Shown here: in pieces, positions 40,924 through 50,664 of the stretch
Numbering within the stretch: position 1 is the stretch's first letter
Layout: every line of letters starts with the position of its first letter
Assembly: GCA_021202275.1 (NCBI GenBank)
Contig: JAJQDI010000015.1
Location: 348,637 to 412,636, forward strand
Reading direction: 5' to 3'
Source of the DNA: Bacteroides sp.
GTDB lineage: Bacteria > Bacteroidota > Bacteroidia > Bacteroidales > Bacteroidaceae
Length of the DNA: 64,000 nucleotides
Notes under the pieces: generated by a model
What the model saw: only the letters and a program-made list of their open reading frames with translations
Database searches by the model: none
What the model was told of the DNA's origin: nothing
Made by a program: the position numbers and the translations under genes

Positions 40924-42081
40924 GTGGAACGTATCTCTGTCTGCTGGCTGTTTTTGTTAATCCTGTTTCCTTTGAGCGGACAGGAAAACTCCTATCCCAC
41001 ATATGGGGTAGAGAAGAGTATGCCTGTTTATTACGAACAACTCCGTGAGCAGCTCACTTTTCCCATGGCGTGGGGACGATCGGACACGAAGGATTTTGAC
41101 ATCTGGAAAGAAAACGCACGCGCAGTCGTCTGGCAGTGTATGGAAAATATTCTTCCCGCGCCGGAATCATACGATGTGGAAATGATAGCCAGTGAAAAGC
41201 GGGAAGGATATGAAGCCCGGAAAATTGTTTTTACGCTATCCGGATTCAGCCGTGTACCGGCCTATCTGCTGGTTCCCGAAGGAGAAGGTCCTTTTCCTGC
41301 CGTATTGATGCTGCACGACCATGGAGCGCATTTCTCCATCGGAAAGGAAAAAATGGTAAAACCTTTCGGTGTGAAGGAGGAAGTGTTAAAAGACGCTGAG
41401 GAGTGGGCGGTGAAGTGCTACGACGGTCAGTTCACCGGCGATTATTTCGCCGCCAACGGCTATGTGGTACTTGCGGTAGACGCTTTGCTCTGGGGAGAAC
41501 GGGGTCGCAAAGAAGGGGCCGATTACGATGCTCAACAGGCATTGGCCTCCAATTTCCTGCAGATGGGAACTTCCTGGGGAGGAGTGATCGCGACAGACGA
41601 TGTACGCAGCGCGGAATTCCTGGCTTCCTTGCCTTTCGTAGATCCCGACCGGATCGGTGCCGCAGGCTTCTCTATGGGAGCACACCGTGCCTGGATGACT
41701 GCCGCGCTATCCGATCGCATACAAACAACCGCGGCTATTTGCTGGATGAATACAACCGATCATCTGATGACCCTGACCAACAATCAGAACAAAGGAGGAT
41801 CGGCCTACTCTATGATCATACCCGGCCTGCGCAGATACCTGGACTATCCGCACGTGGCCTCTATTGCCTGTCCGAAACCTATGCTTCTTTTCAACGGCAT
41901 TCATGACAAACTATTTCCCGTAGAGGGAGTGGAAGATGCCTACCGCGACATGCGTCAGGTATGGGAAAGTCAGAATGCCCGAGAGAAATTAGTGACCCGT
42001 TTGTGGGACGAGAAACACTTCTTTTCAAAGGAAATGCAGAAAGAGACTTTGCTCTTTTTCGACCGGTTTTTCCGTCCGTAA
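40924..42081 (+). CDS. Secreted alpha/beta-hydrolase, probable pectin/acetyl esterase
   Basis: A 385-residue secreted hydrolase that starts with GTG, chosen because it gives an immediate signal peptide (ERISVCWLFLLILFPLSGQ) and sits just after a -7 box. It resembles large dienelactone-hydrolase/acetylxylan-esterase-like proteins: VLMLHDHGAHFSIGKEKMV forms the oxyanion region, Ser250 in GAAGFSMGAHRAW is the nucleophile, and His365 in WDEKHFF is the likely catalytic His. The closest known group may be CE19-type pectin methylesterases of RG-II loci, but that assignment is from memory and unproven. It is followed by the hybrid kinase 78 bp downstream on the same strand. Confidence 0.82.
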   Translation: MERISVCWLFLLILFPLSGQENSYPTYGVEKSMPVYYEQLREQLTFPMAWGRSDTKDFDIWKENARAVVWQCMENILPAPESYDVEMIASEKREGYEARKIVFTLSGFSRVPAYLLVPEGEGPFPAVLMLHDHGAHFSIGKEKMVKPFGVKEEVLKDAEEWAVKCYDGQFTGDYFAANGYVVLAVDALLWGERGRKEGADYDAQQALASNFLQMGTSWGGVIATDDVRSAEFLASLPFVDPDRIGAAGFSMGAHRAWMTAALSDRIQTTAAICWMNTTDHLMTLTNNQNKGGSAYSMIIPGLRRYLDYPHVASIACPKPMLLFNGIHDKLFPVEGVEDAYRDMRQVWESQNAREKLVTRLWDEKHFFSKEMQKETLLFFDRFFRP

Positions 42082-42159
42082 ACAGGAAACAGCAAGCATA
42101 GCAAAGCCGAAGGCAGGTCTGAACAACAGATAAAGAATACGTAACAAACACGGTTTCTC

Positions 42160-45100
42160 ATGAAAATGAAACATATCTCTCTGCAGATATTTTTCTTCCT
42201 GACTGCCATTTTTTTCCAGGGACATCTGGCAGCAGAAGAAGACAAGAAAGAATGTATCCTCATTCTTACTCCCTATTCAGACTCCTCACCTCTGAGCAGC
42301 AACATCATCCGCTCAGTGATCCATAACATGCCTCTCGACTACAACGGTACAGTGATCCGTTGCGAAAGTCTCAGCCTGCTGACGGTAAATACGTCACAGG
42401 ATCTGGAGATCCTGCAAAACAGCCTGTTTGAAAAGTATGACGATGAGACTCCTCTTGTTGTCATCATGGAGTCCAATGCCTGCTGGGCCTATTTCCACGA
42501 GGAGATAGAAAAGCGTTGGGGAAATGTTTCGGTGATCCTCTGTACAGATAAAGAGTTCATGGCAGAGAAGGAGTATTTTATGCAGAAATCCTTCGTCCCT
42601 TTAGAACAACGGATCCCCCTGGAAGAGATAGAGAAAGGAAGGAACCTGACGATCGTAAATGCTCCTGTATATATCCGTGAAACCATTGATATGATGTACA
42701 GACATATTCCTGAGATGAAGGAATTGTTCTTTATTTCAGACCGCAGGTGGGCCAACGAACAAAACCGATGGGAGATCGAGCAACTGGTAGAGAAAGAATA
42801 TCCGGACCTGAAACTCACCTTGCTAACCGGCAAGGATCTCACTGCCGATGAATTGCTGGACTCCTTGCGGAATGTAGATGATGAAAGTGGTATACTGTTC
42901 TCCTCCTGGTATCAGCACGATGTGATAGCTGAAAATCTTTTTCTCACAAGCAATATTTACCAGATGATAAGTCTGTATACCCCTCTACCGGTTTTCACCC
43001 TGTACAATCCGGGTATTGATGACGGCGGACTGGCAGGAGGGTATGTGACGCTACATGATGAGATCAGCCAGCTTGTGGCAGACATGGCCCTGGCTATTGT
43101 TCAGGGAAAATCACCCGCACATATACCTTCCGTCACTCTGCAGGGAAGACCCGTATACAACTACAAGGTGATGCAGGAGAAGGGATTCACCCATGTGTCC
43201 TATCCGAAAGGCACGTTTTTCTATTCCAAGCCCATCAATTTCTTCGAAAAATACCGGTATTACTGGATGGGAGCGTCCAGACTGTTGCTCACCGTCATAC
43301 TGATATTAGGCATACGCATCAAAGTCATTGGTAAGATCCGACGGATACAACAAAAAGAGCTGGATCTGATGCGCGACTACAACAGTCTCTTTAACAACAT
43401 GCCGATCACCTATACCAAATGTGAACTGATACGTCAGGACAACAGAGAGATCTCCAACTTTATATTCCGTGAAGTGAACCGTAGCTTTGAGTCACATTTC
43501 CTGAAAAAGGAAGAGGTTCTAGGTAAGACCTGTACGGAGGTGATCCCCGACCGCTACAAGGAATTCATCAGCGCGTTCCGGCTGGCAGAGCAGGAACAGC
43601 GGGAAATTGCGTTCCAATATTACCATACCGATACTTCCCGGGCATATACGGCAGTCATCAATCTCTCTGCCCAGCAAGGTTATATGGATATGTTTGGCAT
43701 CGAAATGACCGAACTGGCAGAGACCCAGCAATTGCTCCGTACGGTAAACCATAAACTGACCATGGCGCTGGAGGTGGCCAATATTGTTCCCTGGAAATGG
43801 GATCTGGTACGCAAAACGATCCTGTGTGATGTGAACAAACCGTTGGAGCTCAGCCACAGCACCGGAGAGGGTGAAAATCAGTTATCCGTACCGGACCGGG
43901 AATACTTTTCCAGGATATGTAAAGAAGATCATCCGCGGATCGAGCAGGCCTACCGCAACCTGATAGAGAAACGGGTAGAAAAGATCAAAGAGGAATACCG
44001 GGTGCTGACCTACGAGAACGGAGTGCGGAAGATCGAATGGGTAGAGGCACAGGCGGCAGTGGATCAACAGGACGAGAACGGGCAACCCATCTCACTCATA
44101 GGTTCTTCTTTGGTGATAACCGACAGGAAGAAGATGGAAAGTGACCTGATCGCTGCGAAAGAAAAAGCAGAAGAGTCGAACCGGCTGAAGTCGGCTTTCC
44201 TGGCCAATATGAGTCACGAAATACGCACGCCTCTCAACTCCATCATCGGTTTCTCGGGCATATTGGCAGCCACGGAAGATGCCGAAGAGAAACGGGAATA
44301 TGTCAGTATCATTGAGAACAACAATACATCGCTGTTGCAGTTGATCAATGACATTCTGGATATTTCCAAAATAGAGGCAGGTACCCTGGAGTTTATCTAC
44401 TCCAACATCGATCTGAACGAAATGATGCACGAGATAGAGCAGGCCACCCGGCTGCGCATCACTTCCGACAAGGTAGATCTTGTTTTTGAGAAACGCCTGC
44501 CCGACTGTTTCGTCAACACCGAACGCAACCGCATCACCCAGGTGATCAATAACTTCCTGTCAAATGCGATCAAGTTTACCAACGAAGGATCGATCCGGTT
44601 CGGGTACGAAATGCAGGGGAATAACTACCTGCGCTTCTATGTAACTGATACCGGTTGTGGCATACCGCAAGACAAGATCAGATCCATATTCGGAAGGTTT
44701 GTGAAACTGAACAACTTCAAACAGGGAGTGGGTCTGGGACTCTCTATCTGCGAAACCATCATCAGCCACATGCGGGGCGAGATCGGGGTGACCTCGAAAG
44801 AGGGAGAAGGATCTACCTTCTGGTTCACCATCCCTTACAGACCGGTAAAGATCTCCGAGAATCAGGTAAAAGCCTATAAACAGATCAAGGTACAACGGGA
44901 AGAACTCACCATACTGATAGCGGAGGATAATCAGAACAGTTTCCGGTTGCTGGAATCTATCCTTCAGAATGAATACAAGATCCTGCATGCCTGGAACGGA
45001 CAGGAAGCGGTAGAGCTTTATAAAAAACACAGTCCACACCTGATCCTGATGGATATCAGCATGCCGATCATGGATGGATATGAAGCCACAAAAGAGATCC

Positions 45101-45273
45101 GTAGTATATCAGACAGTGTTCCCATCCTCGCCATCACAGCCTATGCCTATTCCGCAGACAAAGAACGTATCCTCAGGAATGGGTTCGACGGATATGTGTC
45201 CAAACCTTTAGACGCTACGGAGATCCGTTATAAAATCACAGATATGATCCGCAGGCAGATGATATTTATTTGA
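42160..45273 (+). CDS. Hybrid histidine kinase with periplasmic-binding-like sensor and PAS domains
   Basis: A 1037-residue sensor. A signal peptide is followed by a periplasmic domain of about 330 residues resembling ABC substrate-binding folds (ECILILTPYSDSSPLSSNII). A membrane helix lies at ~368-388, then PAS-like regions at ~405-510 and ~525-640. The kinase has His686 in SHEIRTPLNSIIGF and an ATPase domain with GVGLGLSICETI. A C-terminal receiver carries Asp965 in LILMDISMPIMDGYEA. There is no DNA-binding domain, so it must pass its signal to another protein. It is distinct from the HTCS and may sense a soluble ligand or give a second input to the locus. Confidence 0.92.
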   Translation: MKMKHISLQIFFFLTAIFFQGHLAAEEDKKECILILTPYSDSSPLSSNIIRSVIHNMPLDYNGTVIRCESLSLLTVNTSQDLEILQNSLFEKYDDETPLVVIMESNACWAYFHEEIEKRWGNVSVILCTDKEFMAEKEYFMQKSFVPLEQRIPLEEIEKGRNLTIVNAPVYIRETIDMMYRHIPEMKELFFISDRRWANEQNRWEIEQLVEKEYPDLKLTLLTGKDLTADELLDSLRNVDDESGILFSSWYQHDVIAENLFLTSNIYQMISLYTPLPVFTLYNPGIDDGGLAGGYVTLHDEISQLVADMALAIVQGKSPAHIPSVTLQGRPVYNYKVMQEKGFTHVSYPKGTFFYSKPINFFEKYRYYWMGASRLLLTVILILGIRIKVIGKIRRIQQKELDLMRDYNSLFNNMPITYTKCELIRQDNREISNFIFREVNRSFESHFLKKEEVLGKTCTEVIPDRYKEFISAFRLAEQEQREIAFQYYHTDTSRAYTAVINLSAQQGYMDMFGIEMTELAETQQLLRTVNHKLTMALEVANIVPWKWDLVRKTILCDVNKPLELSHSTGEGENQLSVPDREYFSRICKEDHPRIEQAYRNLIEKRVEKIKEEYRVLTYENGVRKIEWVEAQAAVDQQDENGQPISLIGSSLVITDRKKMESDLIAAKEKAEESNRLKSAFLANMSHEIRTPLNSIIGFSGILAATEDAEEKREYVSIIENNNTSLLQLINDILDISKIEAGTLEFIYSNIDLNEMMHEIEQATRLRITSDKVDLVFEKRLPDCFVNTERNRITQVINNFLSNAIKFTNEGSIRFGYEMQGNNYLRFYVTDTGCGIPQDKIRSIFGRFVKLNNFKQGVGLGLSICETIISHMRGEIGVTSKEGEGSTFWFTIPYRPVKISENQVKAYKQIKVQREELTILIAEDNQNSFRLLESILQNEYKILHAWNGQEAVELYKKHSPHLILMDISMPIMDGYEATKEIRSISDSVPILAITAYAYSADKERILRNGFDGYVSKPLDATEIRYKITDMIRRQMIFI

Positions 45274-45289
45274 TTTACAATTGAAACCA

Positions 45290-45500
45290 CTGTTTCCTGC
45301 TCGGACAGGTTTTCTTTTTCCAGACAGAAGAACAAAAGAACATATAAGAGTTTTAAGTGATAAGTGTCAAGTTTTAAGTTCTGACTTACTACTCATCATG
45401 TGTAGACAGATATTATTCTGTACATTTTATTTTTCTTCTTTTGTTCTTCTGTCTGAAAAAATCTGTCCAATCATTTCAATCGTACATCGTAAATCTGTAA
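45290..45500. repeat. Composite repeat block with full MITE-like element
   Basis: From about 45299, GGACAGGTTTTC leads into AGACAGAAGAACAAAAGAAC. An inner segment (TTTTAAGTTCTGACTTACTA) follows, then the inverted end TTCTTTTGTTCTTCTGTCTG at about 45440-45460 and a TTTCAATCGTACATCG tail. It sits between two convergent genes and encodes nothing. Confidence 0.75.
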
Positions 45501-45514
45501 ATCTCTTTGTGTCT

Positions 45515-47239
45515 TCATCTATACACCTCTACCAGCTCATTGCCGTTCTTCACCGGGTTCCAGCCATCCTCACCGGCTAAGACTTCCTCTATATGATACC
45601 CTTTCAGGTCTTTCAGCTGATGGGAGTAAACAGCCCGCGCAGCTGTTCCGGCACCGGGTCCGAAGTTCTCATATTCGGCTAAAAAAGTGGTCTTTGCCGG
45701 ATCTTCCACTGCCCACGGATCCCAGCCGGCAGGAGCAATGTGCGCACCCAGTTCGCAACGGATATAGACTGCCTGTCCGTAGGTGCGCCAGGGACGTGCC
45801 AGATATACATTCTCTACTCCGGGATCGGCCGTCAGCTTACAGTCATAGAAAACGTACCCATACGGTTTACCCGGATCGGTAGCAGGAGCCGCGACAAATC
45901 CATTGCGTTTGCTATGGATCGTACACCGGTTGAAGACCACAGTAAACCAACCGAAAATAAAGTCTACGGTTCCCTCCACGTAACAGTCTTCGTAGTACTG
46001 GCGACTCTCTTTACCGTAGTTGTAAAGCGTATCCTGGAATCCCAGAAAACGACAGTTCCTGAAATAGGCGCGATCTCCGCTAACGAAACAGGCCACGGCC
46101 TGTCCCACCGGACCCGCACTGTTCTCAAATGTAATATTTTCCGCATAGAAGTCCGGACCATAGATGTAACAACTGGCAGAGCCGGACGTGCCCATATGCT
46201 CTCCGAATACGTTTTTCTTATTGGCATAGTCATCGTACGTAAGCACCACACCCTCTTCGCCGACCAGAGATACATTGATCTTACTTTCCGGAACAACAAT
46301 CTTTTCTTTATAGCTCCCCTTGCGGATCAGTATCCGGGTACGTATGTTCTTTCTGAAATCAGGTACGGCATCAATGGCTTCCTGCACCGTGAAGAAGTCA
46401 CCGCTTCCGTCCTGCGCCACTACATAGTCGTAGTATTGCACATACCGACCCAGTTCCGGTACAGCCCCGGCAATGGCTTCCACCGCAAGCCGGGCAATGC
46501 GACGGGCACCGTAGACATTCAGGTGCGTATTGTCTTCCTTCCCTTTGGGATACAGCGGGATCGTGTTGGGCTCTACCCATACGAACAGTTTCTTAGACTC
46601 TTCCGGCCCCATTCCTTCCACCAATTCATGGGTGATACGGTTCATGTCAATGAATGCCACTCCCAGTTCCTCCGCCACCCGACGCGGAGCATCCAGATAG
46701 GCACCGTGGGTATCAATCAGAGTCAATCCTTCTTCCACATCCGCACCTGTAGCTTCGATCTACATATCGTCTTCAAGCACAGCGTTCTCATTGGCAACGA
46801 AATTGCGCCGTACGATGGAATTAAAAAGAACAGGGATCCCTCCTTTTTCCTGTGTTTCCCGGACAAACCGACGCAGGTTGTCATCAAACGAGCCTCCCGG
46901 AACTGTATGCCGGGCTTCGTCGGGCTTCTCATCGTTATGCCCGAACTGGATAAAGACATAATCCCCCTTCTTCACCTGAGAGATCACCCTCTCCCAGCGC
47001 CCCTCATCGATAAAACTTTTGGAGCTACGACCGTTCTGGGCATGATTATCCACCCGTACCTCTTCCGTGAAAAAACCGGGCAATACATGTCCCCAGCCTC
47101 GTTCGGGATTCTGTCCCTGCAACGACTTATCGGCCATGGTCGAATCTCCGATCATGAAGATGGTTATCACCGGCCGGTCGGCACGGAATGCCGTCAGCGT
47201 AAAAAACAGAATAAGGATCAAAAACGAATTGCGTTTCAT
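45515..47239 (-). pseudogene. CE12 acetylesterase - CE8 pectin methylesterase fusion, interrupted by TAG
   Basis: A secreted bifunctional pectin esterase of 574 codons. Residues ~23-265 are a GDSL/SGNH (CE12, rhamnogalacturonan acetylesterase type) domain with Ser33 in IGDSTMAD, FGHND, and Asp236/His239 in EDNTHLN. From ~285 onward is a CE8 beta-helix with GQAVACF, FQDTLYNYG, DFIFGWF and LARPWR. Codon 160 (46760-46762) is TAG, in a loop between EDDM and IEATGADVEEG. The frame continues without any shift. The stop separates Ser33 from its Asp/His, so without readthrough CE12 is lost. CE8 could still be made from the GTG at 46738, but would then lack a signal peptide. Confidence 0.92.
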
Positions 47240-47262
47240 CTGGAATATAGGGTTTGAGATTA

Positions 47263-48630
47263 TTATTCATTCTCCCGAGTGACCAGCTTCCCGTTCACCC
47301 GCACATTGTCTAAGGTCAGGTTCACAATATTCTGCATCTGGGTAGCTCTGGGTGCCTGCTTCACATCAATATTGCGCAGTGTAATGTTGTACAACTTCGC
47401 CTCCGGTACGCCGTTGGCCAGGATAGCCACACTATCCACCCGGTTGCAGGTCACATCTTCAATGGTGATGTTACGGAAACGGGTCGGATAGTTGCCACCG
47501 CGGTATCCGTGATAGTCGGTACGGAAGTTGATCACTCCCCAATGACAGATATTGGCAGAGATGCGACGCATATGCAGGTTCTCAAAGAAACCACCCCGGT
47601 CCAGATTGGATTTGAAATAGATCCCGTTGCGGCAACTGTCTATCTGACAGTCTTCGATAAAGACATTGCGTACTCCTCCCGACATCTCACTTCCGATGGT
47701 GATGGCCCACTGCGCGAACCGGCAGTTGCGGATGATCACATTCTCCGTAGCCTGACCGATACGCCAGCCGTCCTGATCGCGCCCCGACTTGATGGCGATC
47801 CCATCGTCACCCACATTGAAGTCTACATTCTCGATCAGTACGTTGGTAGAAGATTCCGGGTCACATCCGTCATTGTTGTAGTTGTGCCCGTCAATAAATA
47901 CATCCCGCACAATCACATTGTCGCAGAACACAGGGTGAATGATCCAGAAAGGAGAATCATAGATACTCACCCCCTCTACCAGCACATTCTTACAGCCGTA
48001 GAATTGGATCATACAGGGGCGCAGGTACCACCCCTCTCCGAATACACGTTCGTAGACCGGCACACTGTCGTTCCCCATCTGACGCAGGCGATCCATACCT
48101 GGCTTCTCCAAAGGTTTCCACGTGTTGAATACTGCCGCTCCGTTGCCATCGATCGCTCCTTTTCCGGTAATGGCTACATTGACACACTGATAGCTATAAA
48201 TAAAGGGAGAATAGTTATAACACTCCGTACCTTCCCATTTGGTCAGGACCATTGGAAGATAGTCGTTCGGCTCGGTAGAGAATTCCAGGCGAGCTCCCTC
48301 CTGCAGATGGAGGTTGACATGGCTCTTGAGCACCAGAGGGCCTTTGATCAGGTAAGTTCCTGCCGGTACAACCACTTTTCCGCCACCGGCCAGGTTACAC
48401 GCGTTGATCGCCTCCAGCAGGGCGGGACGACTATCGAATGTACTATCGTCGCGGGCACCATACTCCATCACATGGAAGGTGGTATCCGGAAAAACGGGTT
48501 CGGAAATATGTTTCAGGATCTCGTCCACCATCTCCCATCCCTGAGCAGCCGGACCGGAGTGCGGACGGGGGGTATGGCAGGCAAACAGAGAAACAAATAT
48601 GCAGACACACAGTAAGGCAGTATTTTTCAT
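47263..48630 (-). CDS. GH28 family enzyme lacking the usual GHG histidine
   Basis: A 455-residue lipoprotein-type signal (VSLFAC) beta-helix hydrolase. GH28 carboxylates are present: Asp254 in NNDGCDPESS, and Asp275-Asp276 in GDDGIAIKSG. The later IGSEMSGGVRN is intact, but the motif that normally holds a His (HGHGG in the other GH28 here) reads FAQWAITIGSEM, without His. Loss of this His has been described for rhamnogalacturonan-type GH28 enzymes, so the substrate may be an RG backbone or RG-II rather than plain polygalacturonan. It lies 23 bp upstream of the CE12-CE8 fusion in the same operon. Confidence 0.9.
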   Translation of the reverse strand: MKNTALLCVCIFVSLFACHTPRPHSGPAAQGWEMVDEILKHISEPVFPDTTFHVMEYGARDDSTFDSRPALLEAINACNLAGGGKVVVPAGTYLIKGPLVLKSHVNLHLQEGARLEFSTEPNDYLPMVLTKWEGTECYNYSPFIYSYQCVNVAITGKGAIDGNGAAVFNTWKPLEKPGMDRLRQMGNDSVPVYERVFGEGWYLRPCMIQFYGCKNVLVEGVSIYDSPFWIIHPVFCDNVIVRDVFIDGHNYNNDGCDPESSTNVLIENVDFNVGDDGIAIKSGRDQDGWRIGQATENVIIRNCRFAQWAITIGSEMSGGVRNVFIEDCQIDSCRNGIYFKSNLDRGGFFENLHMRRISANICHWGVINFRTDYHGYRGGNYPTRFRNITIEDVTCNRVDSVAILANGVPEAKLYNITLRNIDVKQAPRATQMQNIVNLTLDNVRVNGKLVTRENE

Positions 48631-48789
48631 GGCAGTTACATTTTATTCTTTTTTATCGGATGCAATATTACAAAAATATCTTCGGGGCGCTGTGGAAAAA
48701 AAGTCGTATTAGGTGGAAAAATTCATCTCTTTCCTGCCAAGCCGCCCCTGTCAGAGAGCTAAACAAAAAAAGATTGACGATAGAACAAT

Positions 48790-49140
48790 TGACAATGTAC
48801 GATTGAAATCTCCTTTATCTGATTGGACAGGTTTTCTTTTTTAGACAGAAGAACAAAAGAACATAAGAAGAAAAATAAAATCTATAGAATGACATCTATT
48901 TATAAATAATGAGTAGTAAGTCACCACTTCAAACTCAAAACCTATAACCTCTTATCTATTCTTTTATCTGAAAAAGGATAAAATGAATATGTACTATTGC
49001 CGAGAGGTATCTTATGGAATTGGACTTGTATCGCGGAGACGCACGCCGTGTGTCTCTACAAGTGGATGACAAGTTTATCTTTCCGATCGTAAATCGTAAA
49101 TCTGTCCATCGTAAATCTTTTGTCTTTCCAATCGTACCTC
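48790..49140. repeat. Composite repeat block: MITE-like element, GAGACGC palindrome and tail repeats
   Basis: Contains GATTGGACAGGTTTTCTTT then AGACAGAAGAACAAAAGAAC (about 48842), an inner AATGAGTAGTAAGTCACCAC, and a degenerate inverted end near 48960. The palindrome TATCGCGGAGACGCACGCCG / TGTGTCTCTAC is at 49028-49060, followed by several CGTAAATC units up to the GH140 stop. The spacer 48631-48790 has nothing else. Confidence 0.75.
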
Positions 49141-49141
49141 G

Positions 49142-50556
49142 TTAAATCGTAAATTTCTTCGAAACGTCGGTCAGGATCAGTACCCAGTCAGTATGCTCAT
49201 CACTCTGTCGTGTTTCCGGCTGGAACTCTACCTTACCGGACACATACCTATCCAGATAGGTCAGTTGTCCGGTAGCAGGATCGTACCACCACGCATCCTT
49301 TTCCGTACCGCTGATACGGGAAAGATCGGCAGTGAACGGTTTGCCCGTATAAGTATAGATCAGCATATAGTCATTGCCACGTGTAGCCACGACGCGATCG
49401 TACTGCCGGCCATTGTCTCCACAAATGATCTCCTGATCCGGTACGCGTTCAAAGTACGGAAACATCAACATGAGTGCTTTGAGGTACTTCATCTGATGGA
49501 ACCCCGGAGCTTCAAGCGCTTCGTACCACATCTCCCGGGCACCGTATGCCGGAGACACACCGGGTTTCAGGAATTGCATCAGGGCATTGTGTCCATAGGT
49601 ATGTCCGAACGACCCGGCAAAAACAGACCAATAGGCATATCGCCGGACATCACAGGCCTGCCAGCGAGGTTCTTCCGGATCGTGCAGCCCCTGGGGGATC
49701 TGTTCGTAAATGGGTTCCCCATCGATCACCGGCTTCCATGGCTCTACCGAGCGGGTATATTCCACATACCGCCAGTTGTCTTCTTCCATATCTTCCCCAA
49801 GTATCTCATGATTCTCTCCCACGCCCTGTCCATACCGGCGATGTCCGCTCTGGAACATATGGAAATCCAGCCAATCGGTATCCCGGAACCAGATGGCGGA
49901 AGAGGTACGTCCAAACGGATGGAAAGTCATCAGGTGGTTGGAATCGACCGAACGGATACGCTGTGCCAGAGCTTCCCATATTTCTGTTTTCACATCGCCC
50001 CGTATATCTCCTCCAATCATCCAGATGATATTGGGACGGTCTTTGTACCGGCGGGCCAGAAACTCTCCGTAGCGTACGGCTTCTTCTTCATCCATCCGCC
50101 CTGCTTTCACCAGGCCACCCCAGATACATACCATACCGATATAGATCCCTTTGCCGGCAGCCGTATCAATGATATAATCCATATGATCCCAGTATCCGTA
50201 GATACCGGGACGGTCTATCTCTTCGAACCGGAATCCAAACGGTAGCGAAGACTGACCGTATGTATTCAGGGCAGGCACACCGTTCACGGTCTGTACCTGT
50301 ACGACATTGAATCCGGCTTTGCGGCAACTCTCCAGATAGAAATCCACTTCATCACGGTTCAGACGTTGGGGAAGCAACCAACCGGTCTCTCCCAGCCAAA
50401 AAAAGGGGTACCATCTGTATGCCGCAGATAGCGTCCTTCCGGTGAGACTTCCAACTTTCCGTGTTGCCAGGGCAGCCCTGTCTGTTGTCCGCTGACAGAC
50501 AATGCCAGACACAGCCATCCCCACAGCAATAAGATACGAGATATCCGCATGTTCAT
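49142..50556 (-). pseudogene. GH140-like apiosidase (DUF4038 type), frameshifted at an A7 run
   Basis: A secreted TIM-barrel hydrolase of about 470 codons. The N-terminal frame (from ~50556, MNMRISRILLLWGWLC, ending LRHTDGTPFF) and the main frame (from WLGETGWLLPQRLNRDEVDF) meet at a run of seven A (50398-50404). An eighth would join them as TPFFWLGETGW, the conserved family entry. Catalytic candidates are Asp in WMIGGDIRGD and Glu in PVIDGEPIYEQ. Known GH140 enzymes cut apiose from galacturonic acid in RG-II side chains. The frameshift may be a homopolymer sequencing error or a real lesion. The operon context fits RG-II or apiogalacturonan use. Confidence 0.85.
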
Positions 50557-50664
50557 CTTTATTGTATATCTACTACCTGTTTTCTCCATCGTAAACTGTA
50601 ACGTTCCTCGTTGTTAATACTCATATAATACATGGTTAGGATGAAGGAATAAATCCGTCAATCG

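Noticed and set aside
20938..46762. Genome-wide reassignment of TAG to an amino acid
   Set aside because: TAG is the natural stop of tatA, the HAD phosphatase and the DUF4861 gene, and readthrough of those adds no family sequence.
45740..47257. 505-codon open frame on the plus strand opposite the CE12-CE8 fusion
   Set aside because: It is a shadow of the esterase codons: no signal peptide, no known motif, and it runs through both domains antisense.
47509..48615. 368-codon plus-strand frame opposite the second GH28
   Set aside because: The GH28 on the other strand has complete catalytic motifs. The antisense frame shows no domain.
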